From Balneolaceae bacterium (lineage in GTDB: Bacteria; Bacteroidota; Rhodothermia; Balneolales; Balneolaceae), in the NCBI GenBank assembly GCA_006969905.1, contig CP030887.1:1718001-1782000 (forward strand): DNA of 64,000 nucleotides, written 5' to 3'. How positions within the stretch are numbered: position 1 is the stretch's first letter; each line of letters begins with the position of its first letter. Shown here piece after piece: positions 45,998-54,257 of this stretch. The position numbers and the translations under genes are program-made. The notes under the pieces were generated by a model. It had not been told where the DNA came from and made no database searches. It saw only the letters and a program-made list of their open reading frames with translations.

Positions 45998-46297
45998 ATG
46001 ATCGGGAAGAACTATTACATCTATATGGTAACCAACACTTCAAGAATGTTATATGTTGGTTTAACTACAGATTTGGCTAATATTTTAGAAAAGCATCGGA
46101 AGATGCGTATGAGCTGTTTTAAAGGAAATTTTGCATTAGACCGCCTGGTATATGTAGAAGAATTCAGCAACATTGAGCGGGCAATTGAAAGAGAGCAAGA
46201 GCTGAAATCATCACCAAGATATTACAAAACACAATTGCTTGATCTCACAAATCCAAACTGGGATTGCTTGAGTAATTATTGGCGTAAAACCGCCTGA
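45998..46297 (+). CDS. Degenerate GIY-YIG domain protein
   Basis: 99 residues with the same layout as the gene at 23594: YIYM at 7-10, YVG at 19-21, EREQELK near 64-70 and a LTNPNWD end that matches its paralogue's MNPEWRD. The helix that holds the catalytic Arg reads DLANILEKH, so the Arg pair of the paralogue is replaced by Asn-Ile. It is probably not an active nuclease. No palindromic repeats flank it. Confidence 0.8.
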   Translation: MIGKNYYIYMVTNTSRMLYVGLTTDLANILEKHRKMRMSCFKGNFALDRLVYVEEFSNIERAIEREQELKSSPRYYKTQLLDLTNPNWDCLSNYWRKTA

Positions 46298-46338
46298 TAA
46301 TTCATAAACAATATTTTTAGTAGCTCATCCCTTATTCG

Positions 46339-46346
46339 TATCTTTA
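46339..46346 (+). promoter_or_regulatory. Possible -7 box for lepA
   Basis: TATCTTTA lies 35 bases before the lepA start, with TTTTT about 20 bases further upstream. It fits the Bacteroidota pattern loosely; a similar TATCTTTA stands before the esterase-like gene near 22332. Confidence 0.3.
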
Positions 46347-46381
46347 TTGCTTATTAAGAGAAGACGCACAGATACAACTAC

Positions 46382-48184
46382 ATGAACAACATCCGCAATT
46401 TTTGCATCATTGCCCACATTGATCACGGCAAATCTACGCTGGCAGACCGCTTGCTGCAAAGCACAGGTACGATCAATGAACGGGACATGCAAAATCAAAT
46501 CCTGGATGACATGGATTTGGAGCGTGAACGGGGCATTACCATAAAAAGCCATGCCGTTAAAATTGATTACAAAAGGCCTAACGGGGAGCTTTATAGTTTT
46601 AACCTTATTGATACACCCGGGCATGTTGATTTTGCTTATGAAGTGTCACGTGCATTAAAAGCATGCGAGGGGGCTATTCTTGTAGTTGATGCAGCCCAGG
46701 GGATTGAAGCACAAACTATCTCCAATCTTTACCAGGCCATTGAACAGGACTTAGAAATTATTCCCGTATTGAACAAAATTGATCTTCCCGGGGCTGATCC
46801 CGATGGAATTGCCCAGCAGGTTATAGATTTAATTGGCTGTAATAGGGAAGATATATTACATGTATCAGGTAAAACTGGAGAAGGAGTTCCCGATTTACTA
46901 GAAGCGATTGTTGAGCGCATACCGGGGCCTGAACAAGAAATTGACAGGCCTTTACGTGCATTAATTTTTGATTCTGTATTCAATACCTACCGCGGATCTG
47001 TAGCGTATGTCAGGGTTATGGAAGGCATTCTTCGAAAAGGGGAAGCGTTTAAGTTTATGGCCAACGGTGAAGAGTATAACGCCGAAGATATCGGTTTCCT
47101 TAAAATTGACTATGAACCTGCCAAAGAGCTAAGGGCGGGAGAAGTAGGATATGTTATTGGAAGTGTAAAATCCCTTCAGGACGTTCGGGTAGGTGACACC
47201 ATTACAACGGTCAAAAACGGAGCTGAAACCCCCATTCCCGGCTACCTGGAAGCCAAACCTATGGTGTTTAGTGGTATTTATCCTACCCAGTCCGAAGATT
47301 TTGAAGACCTTCGTTCTGCACTTGAAAAGCTCAAGCTGAATGATGCTTCCCTGAGTTATGAACCCGAAACATCAAAAGCCTTAGGTTTTGGATTCAGGGC
47401 CGGATTCCTGGGATTGTTGCACATGGAAATTGTACAGGAGCGTTTAGACCGTGAGTTCAATATCGATATCATTACTACGGTACCCAACGTACAGTACGAG
47501 GTAAAACTAGAAACGGGTGATACCATCCAGGTAGATAACCCGAGTCAAATGCCTGAAGTAGGTAAAATTGATACTATTTTTGAGCCGTATATAAAAGCCA
47601 GCATTCTTACGCCTGCTGATTACATTGGCCCTATTATGAAACTGTGCCAGGATCGGAGAGGCGTGTATGTAAACCAGACATTCATGCAAAATAACCGGGT
47701 GGAAATTGTGTATGAATTACCTATGGCAGAAGTTGTATTTGACTTCTATGATAAACTAAAGTCGGGTACACGGGGGTACGCTTCTCTTGATTACGAATTT
47801 ATTGAATACCGAAAAGGTGATTTGGTACGTTTGGATATTTTGTTGAATGCGGAACAGGTTGATGCACTTTCGAGTATTACTCATCGTGACAAAGCATATT
47901 ACCAGGGACGAAAGGTATGTGCCAAGTTAAAAGAACTTATTCCCAGGCAACAATTTGAAGTTGCTGTTCAGGCGGCTATAGGAAGCAGGATTATTGCCAG
48001 AGATTCCATAAGGGCGTTACGCAAAGATGTAACGGCCAAATGTTATGGTGGTGATATAACCCGAAAGCGAAAATTGCTTGAGAAACAAAAAGAAGGTAAA
48101 AAACGAATGAAACAGGTAGGATCGGTAGAAATACCTCAAGAGGCTTTTTTAGTGGTTCTGTCTATGGATGAAGACGACCGGTAA
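46382..48184 (+). CDS. lepA: Elongation factor 4 (LepA)
   Basis: 600 residues, full length. GTPase motifs: [38 protein letters not shown]. The LepA-specific C-terminal domain follows ([64 protein letters not shown]). It is a ribosome-associated GTPase that promotes back-translocation. Two bases separate it from the next gene; lepB follows one gene later, the usual lepA-lepB association. Confidence 0.98.
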   Translation: MNNIRNFCIIAHIDHGKSTLADRLLQSTGTINERDMQNQILDDMDLERERGITIKSHAVKIDYKRPNGELYSFNLIDTPGHVDFAYEVSRALKACEGAILVVDAAQGIEAQTISNLYQAIEQDLEIIPVLNKIDLPGADPDGIAQQVIDLIGCNREDILHVSGKTGEGVPDLLEAIVERIPGPEQEIDRPLRALIFDSVFNTYRGSVAYVRVMEGILRKGEAFKFMANGEEYNAEDIGFLKIDYEPAKELRAGEVGYVIGSVKSLQDVRVGDTITTVKNGAETPIPGYLEAKPMVFSGIYPTQSEDFEDLRSALEKLKLNDASLSYEPETSKALGFGFRAGFLGLLHMEIVQERLDREFNIDIITTVPNVQYEVKLETGDTIQVDNPSQMPEVGKIDTIFEPYIKASILTPADYIGPIMKLCQDRRGVYVNQTFMQNNRVEIVYELPMAEVVFDFYDKLKSGTRGYASLDYEFIEYRKGDLVRLDILLNAEQVDALSSITHRDKAYYQGRKVCAKLKELIPRQQFEVAVQAAIGSRIIARDSIRALRKDVTAKCYGGDITRKRKLLEKQKEGKKRMKQVGSVEIPQEAFLVVLSMDEDDR

Positions 48185-48186
48185 TT

Positions 48187-48765
48187 ATGAAGAACTTACA
48201 AAAACGCATTTTTTTCTTTTTCATTTTGATGATTATGATCTCAACAGCAAGCCTTGCACAGCTCAAAGAACCGGAGATTGTAAAAATTGAGGCTGAAGAC
48301 GCTGCAAAATTCCAAAGACAGTTCGCCGATATCAAGTGGACTGGGCAAGGATTTAATTATAATCGCTTAGACCGTATCCCGGCAATTGAAATAAGAGCCC
48401 ACTTGCAAAGCACATTTGGAGATCCCACACAAACGATTGAAGATATTGTTAAAACCGGTAAGTATCGTGACGGAAAAGCCATTCAATTCGAATACTGGTT
48501 TATTGTAGACGGGGAGATACCCATGATGATTTTAGACTTAGATGGCCCATTTAATGATGGATTGGTATACGTTGGGGCAAGCCGTTACATAGATCAAATG
48601 CCGCAAGTGAAACGAACGCTCACGAGAATCGTAACCGAGGCCGAACCCAAAGAATATACAGATTACTTTTACTCCCCGGATCGGAATCAGTGGTACAAAG
48701 TAAGTTATTCGAATGGTAAGTATTCAAAAGAAGAAATAAAGAAACCTTCGCACATAAATTTTTAA
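48187..48765 (+). CDS. Secreted protein of unknown function between lepA and lepB
   Basis: 192 residues with a signal peptide (hydrophobic FFFFILMIMISTASLAQ). The mature part, with YNRLDRIPAIEIRAHLQSTFG and FEYWFIVDGEIPMMILDLDGPFNDGLVYV, is rich in strands and looks like a small compact periplasmic domain. No family recognised. It is co-transcribed with lepA (2 bases apart) and lepB (15 bases). Confidence 0.65.
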   Translation: MKNLQKRIFFFFILMIMISTASLAQLKEPEIVKIEAEDAAKFQRQFADIKWTGQGFNYNRLDRIPAIEIRAHLQSTFGDPTQTIEDIVKTGKYRDGKAIQFEYWFIVDGEIPMMILDLDGPFNDGLVYVGASRYIDQMPQVKRTLTRIVTEAEPKEYTDYFYSPDRNQWYKVSYSNGKYSKEEIKKPSHINF

Positions 48766-48780
48766 GGATCAAAGAGTACA

Positions 48781-49875
48781 TTGGAAGAAAACAACGATAC
48801 TGGTGACGAAAAAAAGTCGTTCTGGCAACGCAGAAAAGACCGCATAGAAGAAGATAAAAAGGCAAAATCCTGGTTAAGGGAATGGATAGATGCATTGGTC
48901 TTCGCTTTTTTCGCAGCGGCCATTTTACGATCCCTTATTTTTGGTTCTTATAAAATTCCGACCCCATCTATGGAAAATAACCTGATGGTTGGGGATTTTC
49001 TGATTGTATCTAACATTACTTACGGCCCACGCACACCTATGGGGGTTTGCGTTCCTTTTACGGATTGGTGCCTGCCCGGAGTTAAAATTCCGTCTACCCG
49101 TATCCCGGGTTACAGGGATGTAGAGCGAAATGATATTATCGTTTTTAATGTGCCGTGGGAGGTAAAACCTGTTTCGCAAAAAACGAATTATATAAAGCGG
49201 GCGGTAGCTGTTGCCGGAGATACCCTAGAGATTCGGGACAAAATTGTATACATAAACGGAGAGGTTGAAGACGATCATGAAGGCCTTCAACAGTTTTATA
49301 CATTAGTTATGAATCAGGGGGTCAGGTTAAGTGGCGCCAAAGTAGAGACCACCGGAGGAGAGCTTATTCAGCAGATTGCTCAAAATACATTTATAGTAAA
49401 CCTATCAAAAGAAGCAGCATCAGAAGTAAGAACCTGGTCTGAGTTGGATACCTTAGCATTATATGTTATTCCTGAAGGAGAGGGGAGCGCGTCTTACGTG
49501 CAAAGTGAAGGTACCTTTTCCAGAGCGTTTTTAAATCATCACCAGCTTTCACAAATAGTAATTCCTTTTGAAGGACAAGAGATAGAAATTACAAATGATA
49601 ACTGGTATGTATATAAAGACCTGATTGAGCGATATGAAAAAAACAGCCTGGAACGGCGAAATGGAAAAATCATCATAAATGGCGAAGAGACCAACAAATA
49701 TACTGTAAAGCAGGACTATTACTTTGCTATGGGAGACAACCGCGATAATAGTGAAGACAGCCGTTTTTGGGGATTTGTGCCAAAAGACCACATCATTGGC
49801 AAAGCTGTAATTGTTTGGTACTCACATGATAACCTGGTTCCCAGGTTTAACAGGGTTCTGAAGCTTATAGATTAA
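48781..49875 (+). CDS. lepB: Signal peptidase I
   Basis: 364 residues, TTG start. A single N-terminal membrane segment (about 36-56) leads into the S26 core: nucleophile Ser63 in PTPSMENNL, general base Lys139 in NYIKRAVAVAGD, and MGDNRDNSEDSRFWGFV near the C-terminus. A large insert (about 155-290) between these boxes makes it longer than the Escherichia coli enzyme core, as is common in Bacteroidota. It removes signal peptides of exported proteins. Confidence 0.95.
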   Translation: MEENNDTGDEKKSFWQRRKDRIEEDKKAKSWLREWIDALVFAFFAAAILRSLIFGSYKIPTPSMENNLMVGDFLIVSNITYGPRTPMGVCVPFTDWCLPGVKIPSTRIPGYRDVERNDIIVFNVPWEVKPVSQKTNYIKRAVAVAGDTLEIRDKIVYINGEVEDDHEGLQQFYTLVMNQGVRLSGAKVETTGGELIQQIAQNTFIVNLSKEAASEVRTWSELDTLALYVIPEGEGSASYVQSEGTFSRAFLNHHQLSQIVIPFEGQEIEITNDNWYVYKDLIERYEKNSLERRNGKIIINGEETNKYTVKQDYYFAMGDNRDNSEDSRFWGFVPKDHIIGKAVIVWYSHDNLVPRFNRVLKLID

Positions 49876-49899
49876 GTAACTTGATAGGTCAGAGGAAAG

Positions 49900-51012
49900 C
49901 TATACCGTAGCTATTGTTTTTCCTTTGGGAGCACCTTCACGAATAGCGAGTTGCCCACAGCCTGCATCAATATCATCGCCTCGACTACGCCTTACCGTAG
50001 CCCTTACGTCGTTTCGCTTTAATTCTTTCATAAAGGTGTTCAATCTATCCTCTCTGGCCCGTTGAAGCTCTACTCCCGCAACATTGTTATACATGATGAT
50101 GTTTATTTTGCTGGGAGCCCATTTTGCAATTTTCGCAAGATTCCGGGCATCTTCTTTTGAATCATTGAAATTGTCAAAAAGCAAATATTCGTAAGTAAGG
50201 GGACGTTCTGTTTTGCGATGGTAATAACGAACGGCTTCCTCCAGATTCTCAAGGTTCATGGAACTGTTTATGGGCATGATCTTATCCCTTTTAAGATCAT
50301 CCGGTGCATGCAAGGAGATAGCCAGGTTAAAAGGTTCTGCATCATCAGCAATCTTTTTGATTTGCTTGGTAAGCCCAACTGTTGAAACGGTTATTCGTTT
50401 TGGAGAAAGATCAATACCTAAGGGATCAGAAATTATGGCTGCAGATTGTACTACTGCTGTGTAATTATGGAGGGGTTCTCCCATCCCCATGTAAACAATA
50501 TTCGTAATTTTTTTGTCGTATTCCTGTAACGATATTTCATTGATGTATTGAACCTGGTCTACTATTTCTCCATGGCTCAAATTCCTGAAGAATCCCATTT
50601 TTCCAGTAGCACAAAAAGCGCAGCCAAAAACACAACCCACTTGTGATGATACGCAAACGGTTAGCCTGTTTGCTACTCCGTCATCGTAAAAATCAGGAAT
50701 CAAAACAGCTTCAACCTTGAAGTCTTTGTCTTCATCAGTGAGCTTAAATAAAAACTTAATGGTGCCGTCTTTAGAACGTTGCTGTTGGGAAAGTTCAATT
50801 CGATTTATGGTTGCCACCTCGCTTAACTTGCTACGCAAATCCTTGGAGAGATTAGTCATTTCATCAAAAGTAGAAGCTCCCTTTTGATAGAGCCATTGAA
50901 AAATCTGATCGGTTCGGAAGCGAGGCAGCCCGAGCTCAGTACAAAACTCAAAAAGCTCTGTTTTGGTTAGTGATTTTAAGTCCGTCTTTGATGAAGGTGA
51001 GATACTGCTCAT
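49900..51012 (-). CDS. rlmN: 23S rRNA/tRNA adenine C2-methyltransferase RlmN
   Basis: 370 residues. Radical-SAM cluster Cys127-xxx-Cys131-xx-Cys134 (GCVFGCAFCATG). The catalytic pair would be Cys120 and Cys352 (DIDAGCGQL), matching the Cys118/Cys355 pair of the Escherichia coli enzyme. MGMGEPLHNY and ISLHAPDD are typical. It methylates A2503 of 23S rRNA and A37 of some tRNAs. Confidence 0.97.
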   Translation of the reverse strand: MSSISPSSKTDLKSLTKTELFEFCTELGLPRFRTDQIFQWLYQKGASTFDEMTNLSKDLRSKLSEVATINRIELSQQQRSKDGTIKFLFKLTDEDKDFKVEAVLIPDFYDDGVANRLTVCVSSQVGCVFGCAFCATGKMGFFRNLSHGEIVDQVQYINEISLQEYDKKITNIVYMGMGEPLHNYTAVVQSAAIISDPLGIDLSPKRITVSTVGLTKQIKKIADDAEPFNLAISLHAPDDLKRDKIMPINSSMNLENLEEAVRYYHRKTERPLTYEYLLFDNFNDSKEDARNLAKIAKWAPSKINIIMYNNVAGVELQRAREDRLNTFMKELKRNDVRATVRRSRGDDIDAGCGQLAIREGAPKGKTIATV

Positions 51013-51197
51013 AACTCTTAAAGATAAGCAGAAGTGTTACAAGGCACTAATTCCCAATGTCTTTGCTTTATAACTGTAGGCTATTGAATGCTTTAAAATA
51101 GGTTAAGCAAAAAGGACAGTACTAATTATTGGAACGATTAGGCGCTTATACCATATTGGATATTAAAGAACTAGAAGTTGTAACAAAGAATAAATTT

Positions 51198-52100
51198 ATG
51201 GAATTACAAGAAGCATATGATTTGGTGAAGGATAAACTTGAAGGCTGGCTAAATACAGCGATTGAGATGCTACCTAACCTGGCAGTAGCTCTATTGGTAG
51301 TGATAGTATTTTATGCTATTTCAAGCCTTATTAAAAAGTACTCGGGTAAACTCCTGGCCAAAGTAACCAGCAATCGTACTATTGTAAACCTGGCACAAAC
51401 AATACTAGGTGTAATTATACTTGGTATAGGGGTTTTTATAGCTCTTGGTATTCTTAATCTTGACGGTACGGTTACAAGTTTATTAGCAGGTGCAGGAATA
51501 ATTGGTTTAGCTCTGGGTTTTGCATTCCAGGATATTGCAGCAAATTTTATATCAGGCATTTTGTTATCAGTACGTCACCCATTTGGTATAAATGATATTA
51601 TTGAAAGTAATGGGTACTATGGAACGGTTCAGAAGTTGAACCTGAGAAATACCATGATTAAAACTCCGCAAGGGCAAATTGTTTACATTCCCAATAAAGA
51701 AGTATATGAGAATCCATTCACGAATTTTACAAAAAATGGTGAGCGAAGAATAGACCTGGAATGTGGTGTTTCGTATGGGGACGATCTTGAGAAAGCCCGG
51801 GATATAACAATAAAGGCTATTGAAGGTTTGGATGGTATCAATAAGGAAAAAGGTGTAGAGTTCTATTTTGAAGAGTTTGGCGGTAGTTCCATAAACTATG
51901 TGGTTAGGTTCTGGGTAAACTTTAAAGATAATCCGGACTTTTGGTCTCCAAGAAGTGAGGCTATTATGGCTATTAAAAAAGCTTATGATGAGAATGACAT
52001 CATGATTCCTTTCCCGATCAGAACCCTTGATTTTGGAATTCGCGGAGGGGAGAAGTTAAACAGTATGATTAAAAACGGGAAGGAATTGGAATCTAAATAG
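51198..52100 (+). CDS. Mechanosensitive ion channel, MscS family
   Basis: 300 residues from the ATG at 51198 (MELQEAYDLV); an upstream in-frame TTG at 51129 would add 23 residues without a signal. Three membrane segments, then the pore helix GAGIIGLALGFAFQDIAANFISG and the cytoplasmic beta domain and vestibule (GVSYGDDLEKARD, MIPFPIRTLDFG). Such channels open under membrane tension to release solutes. Confidence 0.93.
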   Translation: MELQEAYDLVKDKLEGWLNTAIEMLPNLAVALLVVIVFYAISSLIKKYSGKLLAKVTSNRTIVNLAQTILGVIILGIGVFIALGILNLDGTVTSLLAGAGIIGLALGFAFQDIAANFISGILLSVRHPFGINDIIESNGYYGTVQKLNLRNTMIKTPQGQIVYIPNKEVYENPFTNFTKNGERRIDLECGVSYGDDLEKARDITIKAIEGLDGINKEKGVEFYFEEFGGSSINYVVRFWVNFKDNPDFWSPRSEAIMAIKKAYDENDIMIPFPIRTLDFGIRGGEKLNSMIKNGKELESK

Positions 52101-52139
52101 TAAGCTAAATGCTATTAATTGGTGCAAAATTTTAAAAGG

Positions 52140-52164
52140 AGCCGGGGCTAAGCCCGGCTTTTTT
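52140..52164 (+). terminator. Intrinsic terminator between convergent genes
   Basis: AGCCGGG and CCCGGCT pair around a 6-nt loop, followed by six T residues on the plus strand. It serves the mscS gene; the neighbouring minus-strand gene ends at its base. Confidence 0.88.
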
Positions 52165-52801
52165 AATTATATACTTTAGCTGCTGTTAAGAGTATTTCAC
52201 CATTTATACGTTCCTTATAATTAGGATTCACATAAGTGAATTTTACTATCCCTTCCTGGTTAACAATGAAAACGGCAGGAACAGGTAACAAATGATGATT
52301 GTATCCGGAACTCTTTTCAAGATCGATACCGACTTCTTTATACCGGGCCACTGCTTTTTCATCCATCTTAAAAGCAATTCCGAATGCTTTGGAAACATCC
52401 ATGGGGCTGTCAGAAAGTAAGGTATAAGTAAGCTCACCTTTGTTCATACTCTTGCTTAACTCTTCAGGGCGATCGGGGCTGATGGCCAGTACCTGGTAAC
52501 CAAGCTCTACAATCTCTTTCTCAATTTTTTGAAGATCCATCATGTGGCGGGAGCAGTACGGGCACCATCCTCCACGATAGAATACAAGAAGAGTAGGCTT
52601 TTCTGCCACTTTTTCTCTTAAGGAAATAGCAACCCCATCTATAGTCTTGAGATTGACATCCGGGATCACAGAATTAATAAGAATGGGGGTCACATTTTCG
52701 GGTTTATCAGCATAACCGGGGTTTTGTGCCATTGCTGGCGTGAAATAAGAAAGTAATATGAATAAGAATAATGATGAGGTAGTTCTAGAGAACAATTTCA
52801 T
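52163..52801 (-). CDS. Secreted peroxiredoxin/thioredoxin-like protein
   Basis: 212 residues from the ATG at 52801, which gives a signal peptide (MKLFSRTTSSLFLF, cleavage near AMAQ); a longer start at 52852 hides it. The fold shows LLVFYRGGWCPYCSRHMMDLQ with a CPYC redox pair, VLAISPDRPEEL and VPAVFIVNQEGIVKF, as in the AhpC/TSA superfamily. It is probably a periplasmic thiol peroxidase or redox protein. It follows the barrel gene on the same strand. Confidence 0.87.
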   Translation of the reverse strand: MKLFSRTTSSLFLFILLSYFTPAMAQNPGYADKPENVTPILINSVIPDVNLKTIDGVAISLREKVAEKPTLLVFYRGGWCPYCSRHMMDLQKIEKEIVELGYQVLAISPDRPEELSKSMNKGELTYTLLSDSPMDVSKAFGIAFKMDEKAVARYKEVGIDLEKSSGYNHHLLPVPAVFIVNQEGIVKFTYVNPNYKERINGEILLTAAKVYN

Positions 52802-52868
52802 AGTTTTGATTGAGTTAGTAATAATAGTTGGAAGCGACTTAGCAGATGGCAAAGTCTAACAGCTCGGT

Positions 52869-54146
52869 CTACAAACGTGGATTAATCACATTATTGTAAA
52901 TGGACCCAAAAGAAAACTCAAAACCTATGGATCCTCCAAACTCATAGGAGGTAGACTGTGATTGCAGGTTTAATAAAAGCTCTTCACTGGTAGAGCCTCC
53001 GGCAGGCAGAAACAATTGATCATTAATTAATGAATAAAAGCCCGAGAAGAAAACAGAAAACCCTCTGAATACCCTTACATTCAATTCAGTTTGTAACTCA
53101 ACCCTGTTTTTTGAAAGATCATGTACAAATGCACCCAGTTCTACTCCTGCTTCAAATCCCCCCCAGGGCTGGGTGAAATCGGCTCTCAAGTCCAGTTCCG
53201 GGCGCAGTAAGAATTCTTCCGTTTTTAAAAAGATCGTTTGTTCTGTATAATAGGAATAACTTGCAACCACTCCCAAACGCGCGGTTACTTCTCTTCTTGT
53301 AAACTCATCATAAGGGAACAGGCTGTACTCAAGTGCCGGTGTTAAACCAAAGCGCACATCAAGATTATCCCGGGAAGAAGAGCGTATACGGGTATAAAAA
53401 CCTGCCGACCAGTGATCGTTAATAGTTTTTGCTACCAAGCCAAAATGATTCAGGTTATAAATGTCAAAGATTTCAGTTACTTCTACTTCTACCGTATCTC
53501 CCTGGGCATTGACCCGCTCCTCTGTTTCGGTGAAAGATCTTCGGTTCAGGTTCCCCCAGTTATTTATCCTGATTTTCCAATCTTCGGTTGTATGGTTAGC
53601 ACTTATTTCACCATTAAAATTGAATCGTTTTTGTGATTCCTCACCGTTAAAATTACTTCCGGCCTCAATTTCAAAGATCCACTGTTTCCAAGGATCATCT
53701 TCTGGAGCAGTACTTTGGACTATTAAACCATTTTTATTGAAATTAAGATCGAGTCTGGCTAATACATCTTTTTCAGTGAGGTAAGGGATCAAACCCAATT
53801 TGATGTACTGAACAAGTTTATTTCTCATCTCATCATTGGTATCTGATTCAGGAGAGATGAATTTTAATAAGCGATCCTCACCTTCAAGATCCTTGTATCC
53901 AATAAACTGTATAGTATGTTCCCAGCCGCCACTACCGGTACGTTGTAAAACTACAAATATGTGTAAGTCTGCATCCGATTGGTCCCTTACAAAGTTTACA
54001 AATTCTATTTCAGTTTGCACAAACCGTTCACTACAGCCTCTGCAATCCAAAAAAACAGAGATAGTTTCAGTACCGGAAGATTGTGCAATAAGTGTTGGGC
54101 TTACCAAAAAGAGTAAGATTGTAGAAACGAGAAGCAATCGGGACAT
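52869..54146 (-). CDS. Secreted protein with Cys-containing N-domain and beta-barrel
   Basis: 425 residues with a signal peptide ending near LIAQS. The first mature segment has VFLDCRGCSERFVQTEIEF and a compact alpha/beta region up to about 130, then strand-rich repeats of barrel type ending YNNVINPRL. I do not recognise the family. The CxxC pair (DCRGC) could bind a metal or form a disulfide. The thioredoxin-like gene downstream might act on it. Confidence 0.6.
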   Translation of the reverse strand: MSRLLLVSTILLFLVSPTLIAQSSGTETISVFLDCRGCSERFVQTEIEFVNFVRDQSDADLHIFVVLQRTGSGGWEHTIQFIGYKDLEGEDRLLKFISPESDTNDEMRNKLVQYIKLGLIPYLTEKDVLARLDLNFNKNGLIVQSTAPEDDPWKQWIFEIEAGSNFNGEESQKRFNFNGEISANHTTEDWKIRINNWGNLNRRSFTETEERVNAQGDTVEVEVTEIFDIYNLNHFGLVAKTINDHWSAGFYTRIRSSSRDNLDVRFGLTPALEYSLFPYDEFTRREVTARLGVVASYSYYTEQTIFLKTEEFLLRPELDLRADFTQPWGGFEAGVELGAFVHDLSKNRVELQTELNVRVFRGFSVFFSGFYSLINDQLFLPAGGSTSEELLLNLQSQSTSYEFGGSIGFEFSFGSIYNNVINPRL

Positions 54147-54220
54147 TTAATAAGGTGCTGATTCAGATAAGTCGCAAAGATAAGAACATCGCTCCAGCCA
54201 ACATGCAAAATTATATAAAT

Positions 54221-54245
54221 TAAAACCCCGGTTATTCCCGGGGCT
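54221..54245 (-). terminator. Intrinsic terminator of the DPP-IV gene
   Basis: On the minus strand CCCCGG and CCGGGG form a 6-bp GC stem with a 6-nt loop, followed by TTTTAA. Confidence 0.8.
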
Positions 54246-54257
54246 AAAAAATAATTG

